From Leuctra nigra (taxonomy: Eukaryota > Arthropoda > Insecta > Plecoptera > Leuctridae), in contig OW203765.1 in the NCBI GenBank assembly GCA_934045905.1, positions 26,129,151-26,193,150 of the forward strand: a DNA stretch of 64,000 bases. The letters are read 5' to 3'. Position 1 is the stretch's first letter, and each line of letters begins with the position of its first letter. Shown here one piece after another: positions 23,443-35,465 of this stretch. The notes under the pieces are model-generated. The model did not search any database. It saw nothing but the letters and a program-made list of their open reading frames with translations, and was not told the origin of the DNA. Position numbers and translations under genes: made by a program.

Positions 23443-26400
23443 ATGGAGGGAATATCGCAGAGAAAACGAAATGACGTCATTTTCAAACTCAGCCACGAGC
23501 TCATGGACAGACTTGGTAAGAAAATGACAATGTATCAATTAATAGTTTTAAACTATTATTTTCATATTTTTTAACAGTGTACCATATTTAAATGTCTGTA
23601 TGTAACAAAATAGAAATGCATTTATGTTTGTGATCTCACTACTTGCTTGATTGGACAAGATGCGATTGGAAAGTATTCTGTTCATATATTTAGTCATCTT
23701 CAATGTCATGATCCTGGTCATGATACACTTAAGAGTTATGGGAAAGTAGAGCGGGGGCGGAGGGCACCTATGACCATTGAGTAATCCATATTATATTATG
23801 CTAACACTCTGTTTTCGCCGTAGACAAAATACCAGAGAATTTGGTTGAAAATGTGATTTTTCAAACAAAAAGACTTATTTTTTTTATAGATTAGATTAGA
23901 TTATTGTGGTTTAACGGCGCGTCAACTACGAGGTTATATTGCGCACATTAATTTTTGCATTTTTGCATTAAACTTTGTTGATATAAGTGGTGGACATGGG
24001 GAGGGGTCGTCCTAACGGGCCCGATCCGGAGGAGTCCAACACTGGTGGGGAGGCCAGGCCGGAATGGGGACGGACCGGGGGGTGTGAGGATTCGGGCCGG
24101 CGGAACCCGATTTCAGGGGGATCACCATCTCGAGGGGGAAGGCCGGCCCGAGGAGAGGGGAGGGGACCGCAAATTCAAGGGAGGACATGGTTAGGCCGAC
24201 CCTGGCTGCTCTTTGTCTGGACCTCACCACTGATCTGTCCGGCATGGGTAACCCTTACACATGAGCATATGCTCGCCGGCGTAGCTGCAATGGATCGTTG
24301 GCAGCCATCGGTGGGGTATTTTTTTATATTTTGTACTACATACTAAAAGAATTTTGTTCAAATTTCAGTATGATGACAGAACCTTTGAATATTAAATCCT
24401 GACAGAACGGGACAGAAAAAGTATCAGAAATCCCTGCCATAAGAGATGAATGTAAACAACTTCTGAATGTGACGGTATCCTTAAGTATAAATAAACCAAT
24501 GAATTGTTTCATGCATGACAATTACTCATCATTCATATTAATTGATACATTTTCTTACCAAGTCTGTCCTTGAGCTCGTGGCTCAATTCATTGGTTTATT
24601 TATACTTAAGGATACCGTCACATTCAGAAGTTGTTTACATTCAACTCTTATGGCAGGGATTTCTGATACTTTTTCTGTCCCGTTCTGTCAGGATTTAATA
24701 TTCAAAGGTTCTGTCATCATACTGAAATTTGAACAAAATTCTTTTAGTATGTAGTACAAAATATAAAAAAATAAGTCTTTTTGTTTGAAAAATCACATTT
24801 TCAACCAAATTCTCTGGCATTTTGTCTACGGCGAAAACAGAGTGTTAGCATAATATTAATATATGGATTACTCAATGATCAAAGGTGCCCTCCGCCCCCG
24901 CTCTACTTTCCCATAACTCTTAAGTGTATCATGACCAGGATCATGACATTTAAGATGACTAAATATATGAACAGAATACTTTCCAATCGCATCTTGTCCA
25001 ATCAAGCAAGTAGTGAGATCACAAACATAAATGCATTTCTATTTTGTTACATACATACATTTAAATTAATAAACAAACACAAAGAAGAAGATAATATACC
25101 AGGAAACAACTTAGTAAAATACAAATATTTGAACAGAATATATGTTATTTGAACATATATGGTCATGGTATGTGGGCTCTTGTTGGGGGGGCTGACTTCA
25201 GAGAAGCAGTAGTGGTATCGGAACTCGCCAGTCTCGCTTGACAAAGCCGGTCGAACGCATCGGCGAAATATTGCGGACTCTTTTTATTTTTATTTCTTGA
25301 CAATACCAGTGTTTCTGTTCAAATATTTGTATTATACATTTAAATGTGGTACACTGTTAAAAAATATGAAAATAATAGTTTAAAACTATTAGTGTCTATA
25401 GAAACCTCAGGACGGAATAGGTATGGCTGAGTGGTAACGCTCTGAACTTGTATTCCGGAGGCCAGGGTTCGATTCCCGCGGCAGTTCTTCCTGACTGTTT
25501 TTTTTTCGTGGTTCCGTCAGTCGACAGGCAAATGCTGGGAAGGTACCCTACTAATATGCCACGACCGCCTCCTTCCCACCTTCCATCCTTACCTACTCTT
25601 CACCATCATCTCCCAATCATCATCATAATCATTCATCCGTCACCATTAGCCTCGCTGCAGAACAGTGCGACGTTAAGCCCCACACAAAAAATAACTCAGG
25701 CGTATAACATTGAACTCTATGGACAGGGTTGCTACCCCGGGCTATATAGGGAACCCGTCTCAAATAGGTGCAATGCGTATTTCCTACATCACATGTACCC
25801 CTCTCCACCAACACGAGCAACGCCGGGCAGGTCAACCAATATAAATTCTTCAATATGCCGTTGATGGAATATATTTTATCTCTGTCTCAGGAATTTGTAG
25901 TTACTCCGAGGATGTGAAGAAAAGTCCAATGAAACTGTTGATATTCTTCTTCACCCGCTTTGTCGTGGCTCAGCAATGTTTCGAAGGAGCCATCCAGCAC
26001 TTGGCTTATTTCTACGTCAACTGGGCGAACATCAGGACACAAGAACTGCCCAAAATGATAGTCATGATGAGTATTTCGACGTTTTTCGCGGTACAGCTAG
26101 GAAGTTTCTACAGGAACCCGGAAGAACTGCACAATCTTCTGAGATCTTTGGATAAAATTAATACAGATTACTCATCTATGAAACAACGCCATCGTTTGAT
26201 GGTGAAGAAAACGTCCAAACTAACTGATTTTCTACATAAATATCTACCTTTCTTATATCCCTCCTTCTGGCTGTGGGGGATTGCAATTTTCTACATTGCT
26301 CTGCACGTCGAAGAATTCTTGGATGGGTGAGTTGCAGGATAGTACATGACATTTGAGTAGATCCTATGATAGTGAAACCAGTGGGAAGGTAGGAAGGAAT

Positions 26401-29400
26401 TTTGGTTCCAGAGGAAGAATTGAATTGTGCCATGAATACAGACAAAATTTATTTTTAAACAATTTCTCAAAATTAAGAAGGAATTCTCTAAAGTAACCAT
26501 CAAATCGACGAAATTAATTTTCCAAAACGCATAGAAAATATTCTAAATTCAAATTTTAATTTTAATGTTCCCGTGCATTGTGCAGCCCCGTGGCTGTGTG
26601 GCTTGGACCTGCATGCATGTAATCTGGAGGGCCTGGCCACAGACACCTTATGGTCATATGTGCCGTACTTTTGAACCACTTGAGAAAATTAAATGCTCTC
26701 GATACCTTACGCATGTTATTGGAATGTTATTGGATGCACTTCGGAAGGGGGTACTATATTCTGAACAATGAGCAAGAGGATATGGTGCATTGAAGGTTGA
26801 GTTGAGACCCACTGGCCTAGGCGATCAAATTTGGAGTCAGCCATGTTTCAGACAAATGGCCACATCGTTGACTCAAGGGTATTTTTGATTTATATTACGG
26901 GTATTAACAGTATAGTGCCCTTGTGGATAAAAGCCTTGTGGTTTCCTACGCTAACAGATTTGGAGACTTGGAGTTGACATTTAGGTGTGTTTACTCCATA
27001 AGCAAACAGAGCTGTAGGGATCACACACCCACACCATGTCGCATAATAATATCGATACAATACATCATAAGAATTTACTACCTTCCTTTAATCAACTTAT
27101 TCCATTGTCTTTCTTCCCATACTCTACCACCTCGTGGATTATATATTATTATTGATTAAAACTTCGTTTCAGAATATACTTTCCTTTCAACGTGTCAATA
27201 TATCCTATGCGCTATTACGCCGTTCTTTTCGAAGTGCTCATATGGATGCACGCTGGACTGTTTTTTCTCTTGGCTATGTTGTTATTATTTTCATTGATCA
27301 TCCACTCGATTTGCCAATTGCGAGTTCTATGCGACAAATTGGTGAATATCCGAGCGGACAGTTTGAAACACATCAAGGCCAAGCGTCACCAGGTGACGAA
27401 TCAGACTGAGAACAGTCGAACACCAGCTGAGCTCAGTGTAATGGAGTTAAACCAAGGAGAAACAAATGCTGCACAACCAAACTCGTATGAGAGAACTTCG
27501 ATGGTAAAGAATGTCGAAAATCTTCAGCAATCTATCTTGTACACACCTGGTGATCATGAAATAGATATGAATTTCAAGAAAATAAGCAAAGGAAGACTGC
27601 ATATTCTGTCTCCACTTGACAATGAAGTCTCGGATGAGATAACCCGGGAATGGAAGATGACAGGAAAGCATCAGTGTCTACTAAGATACATAGCTGGTGA
27701 AGAGAAGCGTGAGCTTGACTTGGAGATGGAGAGACGTCTGAAGGAATGCATCCAGCATCATCAGGCGCTCATAAAGTAAGCACGTCTGCTTAATTCGTGT
27801 CTGTTAAGATGTTAATTAAATGCAAGATTTTTAATAATATGTTTTGTTTCAGAATATTCTACGAAGCTCAAACATTTTGCCATGCAAATTTATTAAGTGG
27901 AGTTATATTCAGTGTTACTTCATATTCATTGGCACTTACTTACATCACTTTTGTAAGTGTATGAAGGAAGGTGCAAATTATATTATTTTGGGTTAAAAAA
28001 ATTATAATATAAATATTTTATCATTTTCCAGGTGGATTCCATTGACCTAGTTACATGGATAATTCTTATCATTATTTTGTGTGGAGCTACAATATTCAGT
28101 GGAGTGTGCTGGCTGTCCGACCAACTGACTGAGGAGGTAATAAAGGAAAAGGGTGTCTTGTCTTGTTCTTGCGGGTAGGTTATTCGTGCGTTGTTCTTCG
28201 AGCGCCGAGACACTTTCCTTCCCTTAGCGACAAAACATTGTTCCGTTTCGTGTTGTTATGCGACCATGCTAATATTGTTCTGTTGCCTATAGTCAATAAC
28301 TCGCCAAAATCATATCACTTAACTTGGCTATTTTTTTATATCAACACTTTTCAGTGCATAATATTTAGGAGACTTGGTTAGGGGTTACATTTACCCATAA
28401 AATTAACTACGCAACATGCGAAAACAAAGTACAAATATTTATAATATTTTTTCTTCGCTCAAGGAATTGTTTTCTGCGCTGTAGGACAAAGGTTTTATGT
28501 TTGTGATATTTATCACATCAAGTCGGAAAGCTTCAAGCGATCAATGCAGATCATGTTATTGTTGTCGATGGCTAATCAACCTGTTGTCCCGTGTTACAGA
28601 GCTCGCTAGTGAGGGAGGCTGTCTACGCTTGTGATTGGTTCGAAGCGTCGGAAAGCTTCAAGAGATCAATGCGGATCATGATGTCGATGGCTAATCAACC
28701 TGTTGTCCCGTGTTACAGAGCTCGCTAGTGAGGGAGGCTGCCTACGCTTGTGATTGGTTCGAAGCGTCGGAAAGCTTCAAGAGATCAATGCGGATCATGA
28801 TGTCGATGGCTAATCAACCTCTTGTCCCGTGTTACAGAGCTCGCTAGTGAGGGAGGCTGTCTACGCTTGTGATTGGTTCGAAGCGTCGGAAAGCTTCAAG
28901 CGATCAATGCGGATCATGATGTCGATGGCTAATCAACCACTTATTCTCAAGTCTGCAGGTTTTATACCTGAAAGTTTGGAGACTTACCGTATTGTAAGCT
29001 TATACCATACTTTATTACCGTCTTCACGTTATGTTTTAATCAATTTTATTTCTAAATTAAGTTTACGATTGGTCTGATCTGGAGGCGTATTCTAGAACGT
29101 TTTCCCAATTCCATTCCTGATGGAATCCGGTCACGGCCATAAGGATTAACATTGCACCGAATCAGATTCCATCAGAATTGGGAATTTAAATGTTCTAGAA
29201 TTCGGCCCTGTTGCCTCGTTTTCCGCTGGCACAGTTTTGAGTTCTGACGCAAATGCATTTTGTAATAGGCATTGAGTGAATTGACTCTCTTATGTTTCTG
29301 AAAATGAGAGACAGCGCGATGGGTGGCAAAAATTAGCAACTCGTGACGGCATCCTCATACCCTTAGTTGCAGCATTTAGTAAGCATTACTCATGCATTCT

Positions 29401-29839
29401 TACAATAATACGCCACAGGATATTTCGCTGTGAAAAATGTATGAAGTGAACAACTCCACTGAATCTGATAATATTATTCGTTTGATCCTCTCTTTAGTTT
29501 TCTGTTGATTTTGTTTGGTTGCTATGGCTACGACCCAAGGTATTTCGCCACGACCAATGAGAGATGATAAAACTAAAGTTTATTCTACGTACAGTTTTGC
29601 CGATTTCTCTCGCTAGTGGCGCTGAGGGTTTGCACGCACGGTGCCTATTGAGTTGCTTAAAATTAAGGGTCCCTTTAAAACATAAACATTTTTCTCGAGT
29701 CCTTAATAACTTTTTCTTAGTAAACAAGTGATTATTTGAGAACTAATAATATCTCGTGTGGGGTTTCTTCCTCCAGATCGTGAGAAATGCACACAGCTAC
29801 TACCAAGTTATGTCCAGCTTGATGCCGAAAACCGTCTGA
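23443..29839 (+). CDS. Odorant receptor OR-D (7tm_6 family), seven exons, intact
   Basis: Exons: 23443-23515, 25891-26326, 27173-27775, 27853-27952, 28032-28136, 28838-28993, 29777-29839 (TGA). GT-AG junctions and phases match OR-A; 1536 nt, 511 aa. Exon 1 reads MEGISQRKRNDVIFKLSHEL. It is longer than A and C because exon 3 (603 nt) has about 45 extra residues in the intracellular loop before EEKRELDLEMERR, including NFKKISKGRLHILSPLDNEV. The C-terminal part (REAVYACDWFEASESFKRS, SAGFIPESLETYRI, NAHSYYQVMSSLMPKTV) is typical of odorant receptors. Three full exon-6 copies precede exon 7; only the last (acceptor ending 28837) reads correctly into the exon end and donor. A Gypsy element sits 33 bp after the stop codon, and intron 1 carries a large inverted duplication. 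Confidence 0.85.
23540..25391. repeat. Large inverted duplication of intron 1 sequence in OR-D
   Basis: Right arm 24584-25391 is in the orientation shared with OR-E intron 1; left arm 23540-24583 is its inverted copy, interrupted by an insertion at 23888-24316. Matching pairs include aatagttttaaactatt, gagcgggggcggagggcacc / ggtgccctccgcccccgctc and ggataccgtcacattcagaa with its complement. At the centre the inverted copy reaches into exon 1: 24559-24583 is an antisense copy of the last 25 bases of exon 1, with the donor in reverse (cttac). Transcribed intron 1 could fold into a long hairpin. Confidence 0.85.
23888..24316. mobile_element. GC-rich insertion inside the left arm of the inverted duplication
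   Basis: About 430 bp begin with gattagattagattattgtg and gtttaacggcgcgtcaacta and continue with strongly GC-rich sequence (24000-24200). Flanking attttttttat / atttttttat looks like a target duplication. The right arm lacks the insert, so it came after the inversion. The 119 aa frame inside is compositional and not called as a gene. Confidence 0.6.
25411..25693 (+). mobile_element. tRNA-derived SINE in intron 1 of OR-D
   Basis: The head carries RNA polymerase III boxes: box A-like tggctgagtggtaacgc (about 25424) and box B ggttcgattcc (about 25466). The body has gtcgacaggcaaatgctggg and a C/T-rich patch, then gcgacgttaagccccacaca and an A-rich tail. The OR-E intron (near 50190, acctcttgcgtataaca) gives the empty site; cctcag / actcag at the borders is probably the target duplication. 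No tRNA acceptor stem closes properly, so it is not a tRNA gene. Confidence 0.8.
28509..28837 (+). repeat. Tandem upstream copies of exon 6 in OR-D
   Basis: Acceptors end at 28599, 28718 and 28837, exactly 119 bp apart. A degenerate partial unit (28509-28599) comes first, then two complete extra exon-6 copies before the true exon 6 (28838-28993). Each extra copy reads SSLVREAVYACDWF to MANQP, then runs into the next acceptor. Confidence 0.9.
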
Positions 29840-29872
29840 TTGACAGCTCTTTACGTTACTAGACGCAATAGC

Positions 29873-30036
29873 TGTAGTATCTAGAGTATTTAGTGTTCTC
29901 ATGATGGTATCATCAAGAACATTGTGTCTAGAGAATGAGCGCAAAGACCAAGGTACTTATATGTAACAGGGAGTTGGATAAAGGAGTTCAATAAAGATGT
30001 CCGACCAGAATCTGTGTCCAAACGTTCGTTATTACA
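29873..30036 (+). repeat. 5' LTR of the Gypsy element
   Basis: Begins tgtagtatctagag and ends cgttcgttattaca. A polyadenylation-like signal (aataaag) lies near 29990. The LTR is unusually short at 164 bp. Confidence 0.9.
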
Positions 30037-30052
30037 TTGGCGACGAGGAAAA
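30037..30052 (+). other. Candidate primer-binding site of the Gypsy element
   Basis: ttggcgacgaggaa follows the 5' LTR directly, in the usual position for a tRNA primer site. The complementary tRNA was not identified. Confidence 0.45.
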
Positions 30053-30157
30053 AAAAGTGTTTTGAACTCTAGGAAAGGTTTCCCTTGATTTAATTCGAGA
30101 CGGGAGACATTCTTGTTGATTAAATTCGAAAGTTTTTGTTTAAATACGGAGTCCATC

Positions 30158-33100
30158 ATGGAAAAACCGGCAATTGGAAATTTCGACACACGTGGTGACG
30201 ATGCTTCGGTCGCCGCGAGGTGGAAAAAGTGGACACAGTCATTTGAGATATTTGCTGGAGCAAATAACGTCACTGATTTATCAGTAAAGACCTTCAAACT
30301 TCTGCATCACGCTGGACAAGAGGTTCAGGACGTATGGTTCACGTTACCTGAGAGCACCGCTCCAAGGCCGCTCAACCCATACCAGGTATGTGTGCAGGCG
30401 CTGAACAATCATTTTGCTGGGAAAGCTAGCGTAATATTTCTGCGCTACAAGTTTCGCCAGATGGAAATGGACAAGGAAGAGAGCGTTCACCAATTTGTCA
30501 CAAGATTGAAGAGTGAGGCTGCACATTGTGATTTTGCCAACTACAATGAAGAGAAAGCCATCATTGACCAACTTGTAACAAAGTGTAATTCTGGGGAGCT
30601 ACGAGCAAAGTTTCTTGAGAAGGGGGATGAACTGACTCTTCAAGTCGCGAAAGAAATGGCCAGATGTTTGGAAGCGTCGAAACAACAAGCAGCTCAGATC
30701 GAAGGTGCCGCTGAAGAAATTAAGAAACTGACTTGGCAGCCTAAGTCTGGTAAAGCTGAATGGACGAAATCCGCAACTTGTTTTAAGTGTGGGTACCAAG
30801 GTCACATTCAGTCAGATGAGAATTGTCCTGCGAGGAACGCAGTTTGTACAAAATGCAAGGAAAAGGGGCATTTTGCGAAGTGTTGTAAAACCAAGAAGGA
30901 AGGTTTCAAGAGTGCCAAGACATTCGGAGATAGTACTAAGAAGTCGAAGAAGACGAAGAAAGTTCATCGAGTAGAAGATGAAGACGACAGTGAATCAAGT
31001 GAGGAAGAGTTATTCAGGCTAACTGTGAATGTACTGAACGATGATCCGAAGGACATGATTCAAGTCACAGTGGGTGGAGTACCACTAAGTTTCATTGTAG
31101 ATTCGGGGGCTACATGCAATGTAATTTCGGAAAATACATGGAAGTGTTTAAAGGAACAGAACATCGAGTGTAAAAAGTATGCAACAGAGAAGGTGATTTA
31201 TGCCTACGGGGTAAAGGAACCACTGAAGATTTTGGGAAAATTTAAAGCTGTTGTTGAAATTACGCCAGACCGAAAAACCGAAACGCTGTTTTATGTTATA
31301 AAAGGCGAAGGTTCACCATTGCTGGGGAAACAGACCTCCATGGATCTGGGAATTTTGAAGATTGGACTTCATGTGAATTAATTAGCTGAAACGAAGAAAC
31401 TGGGAAAGCTGAAGGGATTTCAGTTGAAGATACCGCTCGATCAAGACGTGACGCCAGTCAGTCAGCCTTTGAGAAGAATTCCGACACCGCTTCACAAGAA
31501 ATTGAAGAAGAAGTTGCAGGAATTGGAGGCATCGGACGTCATCGAGAGAGTAGCTGGTCCGTCCCAGTGGTCTTCACAACTGGTGGTTGTTCCCAAGGAG
31601 GATGGTGATATCCGCATATGTGTGGATATGCGTCAGGCTAACGAGGCAGTGAAGCGGGAGAAACATCACATTCCGAGCTTCGAGGATTTGATTCCGGAAT
31701 TGAGAAAAAGCAAGGTATTTAGTAAACTAGATATAGAAAATGCTTTTCATCAAGTCGAGCTTAGCCCTGAGTCCAGGGATATAACGACATTTCGAACTCA
31801 AGACGGGTTGTACAGATATAAGAGACTAATGTTTGGCATATCCTGTGCACCCGAGATGTTCCAGCGCATTATGGAACAAGTTCTTCAGGGCTGCGAAGGA
31901 ACTCTTGTCTACATAGACGATATCCTAATTCATGCTAGTACCCGGGAGGAACATGACAAACGCCTGTCCAAAGTATTGAGAATTTTGGAAACGAGGGGTT
32001 TGACTTTGAAAAAGTCTAAGTGTAAGATGGGAGTCAATAGTGTGATTTTCATGGGTCATCAACTCTCAGCAGCAGGAATAACAGCCACAGACAAGAAAAT
32101 TGAAGCCGTGAACAATTTCCGTGCGCCAGAAACCAAAGAAGAGGTACGTAGTTTCTTAGGTCTTGTAAACTTCGTGGGAAGATTTATCCCTGACCTGTCA
32201 ACTATCACGGAACCTTTGAGACGACTTACCAAACAGGATTCAAAGTTCGCGTGGGGAATTGAGCAGCAAGAAGCATTCGACCTACTCAAACGACTTACTG
32301 AAGGTAGGACCCTGGGTTTTTACGATCCAGACGCAAGTACTACAGTCATTGCTGATGCCAGCCCGGTCGGGTAAGGTGCTGTTCTCATACAGACTGGACC
32401 GGAGGGACCAAGAGTGATTAGTTACGCCAGCAAGAGTTTGTCAGATGTTGAAAAACGTTACTCTCAAACAGAGAAAGAGGCGTTAGGATTAGTTTGGGCA
32501 TGTGAACATTATCACCGTTATCTTTTTGGGAAAGATACGTTTACATTAGTAACAGACCACAAGCCGCTGGAGTTTATCTTCGCTCCGAAGTCAAAGGCTT
32601 GTGCCCGCGTTGAGCGTTGGGTGTTAAGATTACAATGTTACAATTTCAAAGTGCTGTATAAACCAGGCAAGTCAAACATTGCCGATCCCTTATCTCGTTT
32701 GTTACTGATACAGAAGGGAGAACCCAGTTTGGACGATGTGGGGGAAAGATGTCTGCAAGTTCAACTACAAGCTACAGTTCCGAACGCATTGACACTAGAT
32801 GACATCGCAGAGGGGACTCGAGACGATCCAGGTCTTCAAGCAGTATCTCGGAGTCTGAGGTCGGGATCGTGGGATGACTCAACGAAAGCCTATCATGCGT
32901 TTACTCAAGAACTGAGCCAGGTAGGAGACATTATCTTGAGGGGAGACCGTATTGTGATACCGGTGGCGCTGCGCAAACATACGTTGGAGCTGGGACACGA
33001 GGGACACCCCGGAGTTTCAAGCATGAAGCGTAGAATGCGACTCAAGGTATGGTGGCCGAAAATCGATCAGGATGTAGAAGATTGTGTAAAGTCGTGTCAT

Positions 33101-34084
33101 GGGTGCCAGATTGTATCCTCACCAGAACCTCCGGAGCCAGTTCGTAGGACGGAATTACCATCGAGGCCCTGGCAGGATGTAGCAATCGACTTTATGGGAC
33201 CTTTGCCATCTGGACACAGCTTGCTTGTTACAGTCGACTATTTCAGTAGATTCTTCGAGGTCGACATAATGAGGTCTACAACGGCAGAACTGATGATTGG
33301 CAGATTGAAGTTGATTTTCGCAAGGTATGGATTTCCGTCTACTATAAGATGCGACAACGGTCCACAGTTCCGTAGCGAGGAGTTCCAGAAATATTGTTCG
33401 ACAAATAATATTCAGCTGCGGTACACTACAGCTCTCTGGCCGCAAGCTAACGGGGAAGTGGAACGACAGAACCGATCCCTGCTAAAGCGTCTGAAAATTG
33501 CACAAGGAACGGGTAAGGACTGGAAGGAGGAGCTTATAGCATATCTCATGTTATACCGGAATACACCGCACTCGACAACTGGGGCCAGCCCTTCCGACCT
33601 GTTCTTCCGGTGGAAAGTAAGAGATAAGTTGCCAACATACAATGTTCAACAAGACGACGGTGAAGTACGAGATGAAGACATGAAGAATAAATGGAAAGGA
33701 AAGATCTATTATGACAAGACGCGAAAGGCAAGAGAGAGCTCGTTAGAAGAAGGTGATTTAGTGCTTACACAGCAGACAAAGTCAAACAAGCTGTCTACAC
33801 CTTACAACCCTGTGCCAAATGTTGTGACTCACAAGCAGGGAAGCGCTGTCACTTTCAAGACACCAGAGGGAGCCCAATATACGAGGAATTCCTCATTCCT
33901 GAAGCCGTACATTCCACCTGTCATACCTCCCTCCTCTCCTGAGCCGGAACGAGAAGAAATCGTAAAATCACCAGAACGCAGAGCTGAAGTAACGCCATCC
34001 GCTGGACCTCGTACCGACAAAAGAGGTTCACCGGCAAGACCGATGCGAGAGAAAAAGCTGCCCGCTCGCTACCGAGATGATTGA
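30158..34084 (+). pseudogene. gag-pol of the Gypsy element, interrupted by two in-frame stops
   Basis: A single frame from the ATG at 30158 to the stop ending 34084 is broken by TAA at 31379-31381 and 32372-32374. Part 1 is Gag with two CCHC zinc knuckles (CFKCGYQGH and CTKCKEKGHFAKCC) and an aspartic protease (FIVDSGATCNVIS). Part 2 is reverse transcriptase with the YIDD active site (about 31912). Part 3 is RNase H (VTDHKPLEF), integrase zinc finger (GHEGHPG, then CHGCQ) and integrase core (VAIDFMGPLPSG, RCDNGPQF, NGEVERQNR). The second stop falls at the start of the RNase H domain. The copy cannot make a complete polyprotein without readthrough, but everything else is well preserved. Confidence 0.88.
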
Positions 34085-34284
34085 TCTGTTTAAAATTTAA
34101 ATAATGAAAATTCTCAGCTGTTTGCTCTTGTATTGTTTGATTGTACCTATTCGGTTAATGGTCTTCTAATTAATTGATTATTTTGTATTTGCATTGATTG
34201 TACCCTTGGTCTATATTATCTAATGTTTGATTTTGATTTTGATGTTTTGATTATTGGATTTGCATCATGTGAAAAAGGAAGGAA

Positions 34285-34449
34285 TGTAGTAGTCTAGAGT
34301 ATTTAGTGTTCTCATGTTGGTATCATCAAGAACATTGTGTCTAGAGAATGAGCGCAAAGACCAAGGTACTTATATGTAACAGGGAGTTGGATAAAGGAGT
34401 TCAATAAAGATGTCCGACCAGAATCTGTGTCCAAACGTTCGTTATTACA
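34285..34449 (+). repeat. 3' LTR of the Gypsy element
   Basis: 165 bp, begins tgtagtagtctagag and ends cgttcgttattaca; otherwise nearly identical to the 5' LTR. Confidence 0.9.
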
Positions 34450-34454
34450 ATAGC

Positions 34455-34655
34455 GAAGACGTTTTAGCAGTGAATCTCGTTGGCACGGTCTCTAAGTATA
34501 CCGTGTTCGCACTACAAGACATTAGTCAGAGTTTGTATGAATATTACTTGAACCGCGAGTTGTTAAGACCTTGACCTATTTGGTCAAACAGTGCTGGTGC
34601 TGCAAACTCTGTGGGTCACCAGCAAGGGTACACCATAGTGGTGAGAATATACTTA
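34455..34655. other. Original 3' flank of OR-D, displaced by the Gypsy element
   Basis: Sequence resumes with gcgaagacgttttagc. This was contiguous with the OR-D 3' flank before the insertion and may hold its original polyadenylation region. No gene is seen. Confidence 0.45.
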
Positions 34656-34768
34656 AAATAGAAGTGATATCCCCATATAAAGCACTCCGTGTAAAAAATA
34701 CAAGCCAAGTTTCTTTAACTAAAAAAGTTAAAGAAATCTAAAAACTCAGCACTAAAAAGTAGTGATAT

Positions 34769-35159
34769 TGTCACGATAACTCGTATTTCCATTACATACC
34801 CCACCTTCTAAACCCCTTTATCTTACACCCTAGTTCACCCCAATAACCCGCCATCCTTCTAGAACCACCCTTGTGTTCACTCTTATCCCGAATACTTCGT
34901 GACCCGCGGTACAATCCTGCGTGGCGGGCTGCCTACCACCAGGAAGGACTGTGGCGGCGGCCAGTGCACTCAGATCATGCGATACATCTGATACTGCCTG
35001 GTCAGCTATTGAGACGTCGAACCTGGAAGCCCACGAGGCGATCTTTCGGGGAGTCGGCATCAAGACCTAGCCAGATCGACATCTCTGAGGAACTCCAACA
35101 TCTCGGGCAGGACCGCAGGGAGGACCGCGGGAAGGACCACCGGACAGACCAGATAAGTG
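34769..35159 (+). repeat. 5' LTR of the second LTR element, truncated
   Basis: 391 bp align end to end, without indels, with the first 391 bp of the 3' LTR (43833-44223). The remaining 162 bp of the LTR are missing and sequence continues with gagagtatcctatt. Confidence 0.8.
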
Positions 35160-35465
35160 GAGAGTATCCTATTAAAACAAGACGTTTGAAAAATAGACAT
35201 TAGAATTAAGTATTGGAGTATTTCCAAATTTTTCTGTTATTATTACACGAAACAAAATTTAAAAGTCATGAAATCGTTTAAATTGATAATGAGTTATTTG
35301 TGTAACTTGCTCGTGGATTACCAAGGAATAGATACGCATTAATTTTATCTATATCCATCACTTAATGTTTTTATGTAACACTTGCATGCAAAAAATTGCT
35401 CTCCACATGAGAGGGGGTGAAACTGGTCATGGTCACGTCTCTTCACGTAAACAAAATCCCAGAAA
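35160..35465. other. Interior remnant between the truncated LTR and foldback copy B
   Basis: About 300 bp of AT-rich sequence without a recognisable frame or primer-binding site. Confidence 0.4.

Larger units (their letters stand above)
29873..34449 (+). mobile_element. Gypsy-type LTR retrotransposon, young, inserted just after OR-D
   Basis: Full-length element with TG...CA LTRs of 164 and 165 bp, a 5 bp target duplication ATAGC (29868-29872 and 34450-34454), a primer-binding region from 30037 and a purine tract before the 3' LTR (34271-34284, gaaaaaggaaggaa). One gag-pol frame runs through the interior and is broken by two stop codons. The LTRs differ by about one indel and one substitution, so insertion was recent. 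It lies 33 bp past the OR-D stop codon, so it probably alters that gene's 3' end. There is no envelope-like gene. Confidence 0.92.

Noticed and set aside
23987..24346. 119 aa Gly/Arg-rich open frame
   Set aside because: It lies in a GC-rich transposon insertion, has no recognised domain, and the opposite strand is equally open.
25424..25490. Functional tRNA gene
   Set aside because: Boxes A and B are present, but the acceptor stem does not close and a SINE body with A-rich tail follows.
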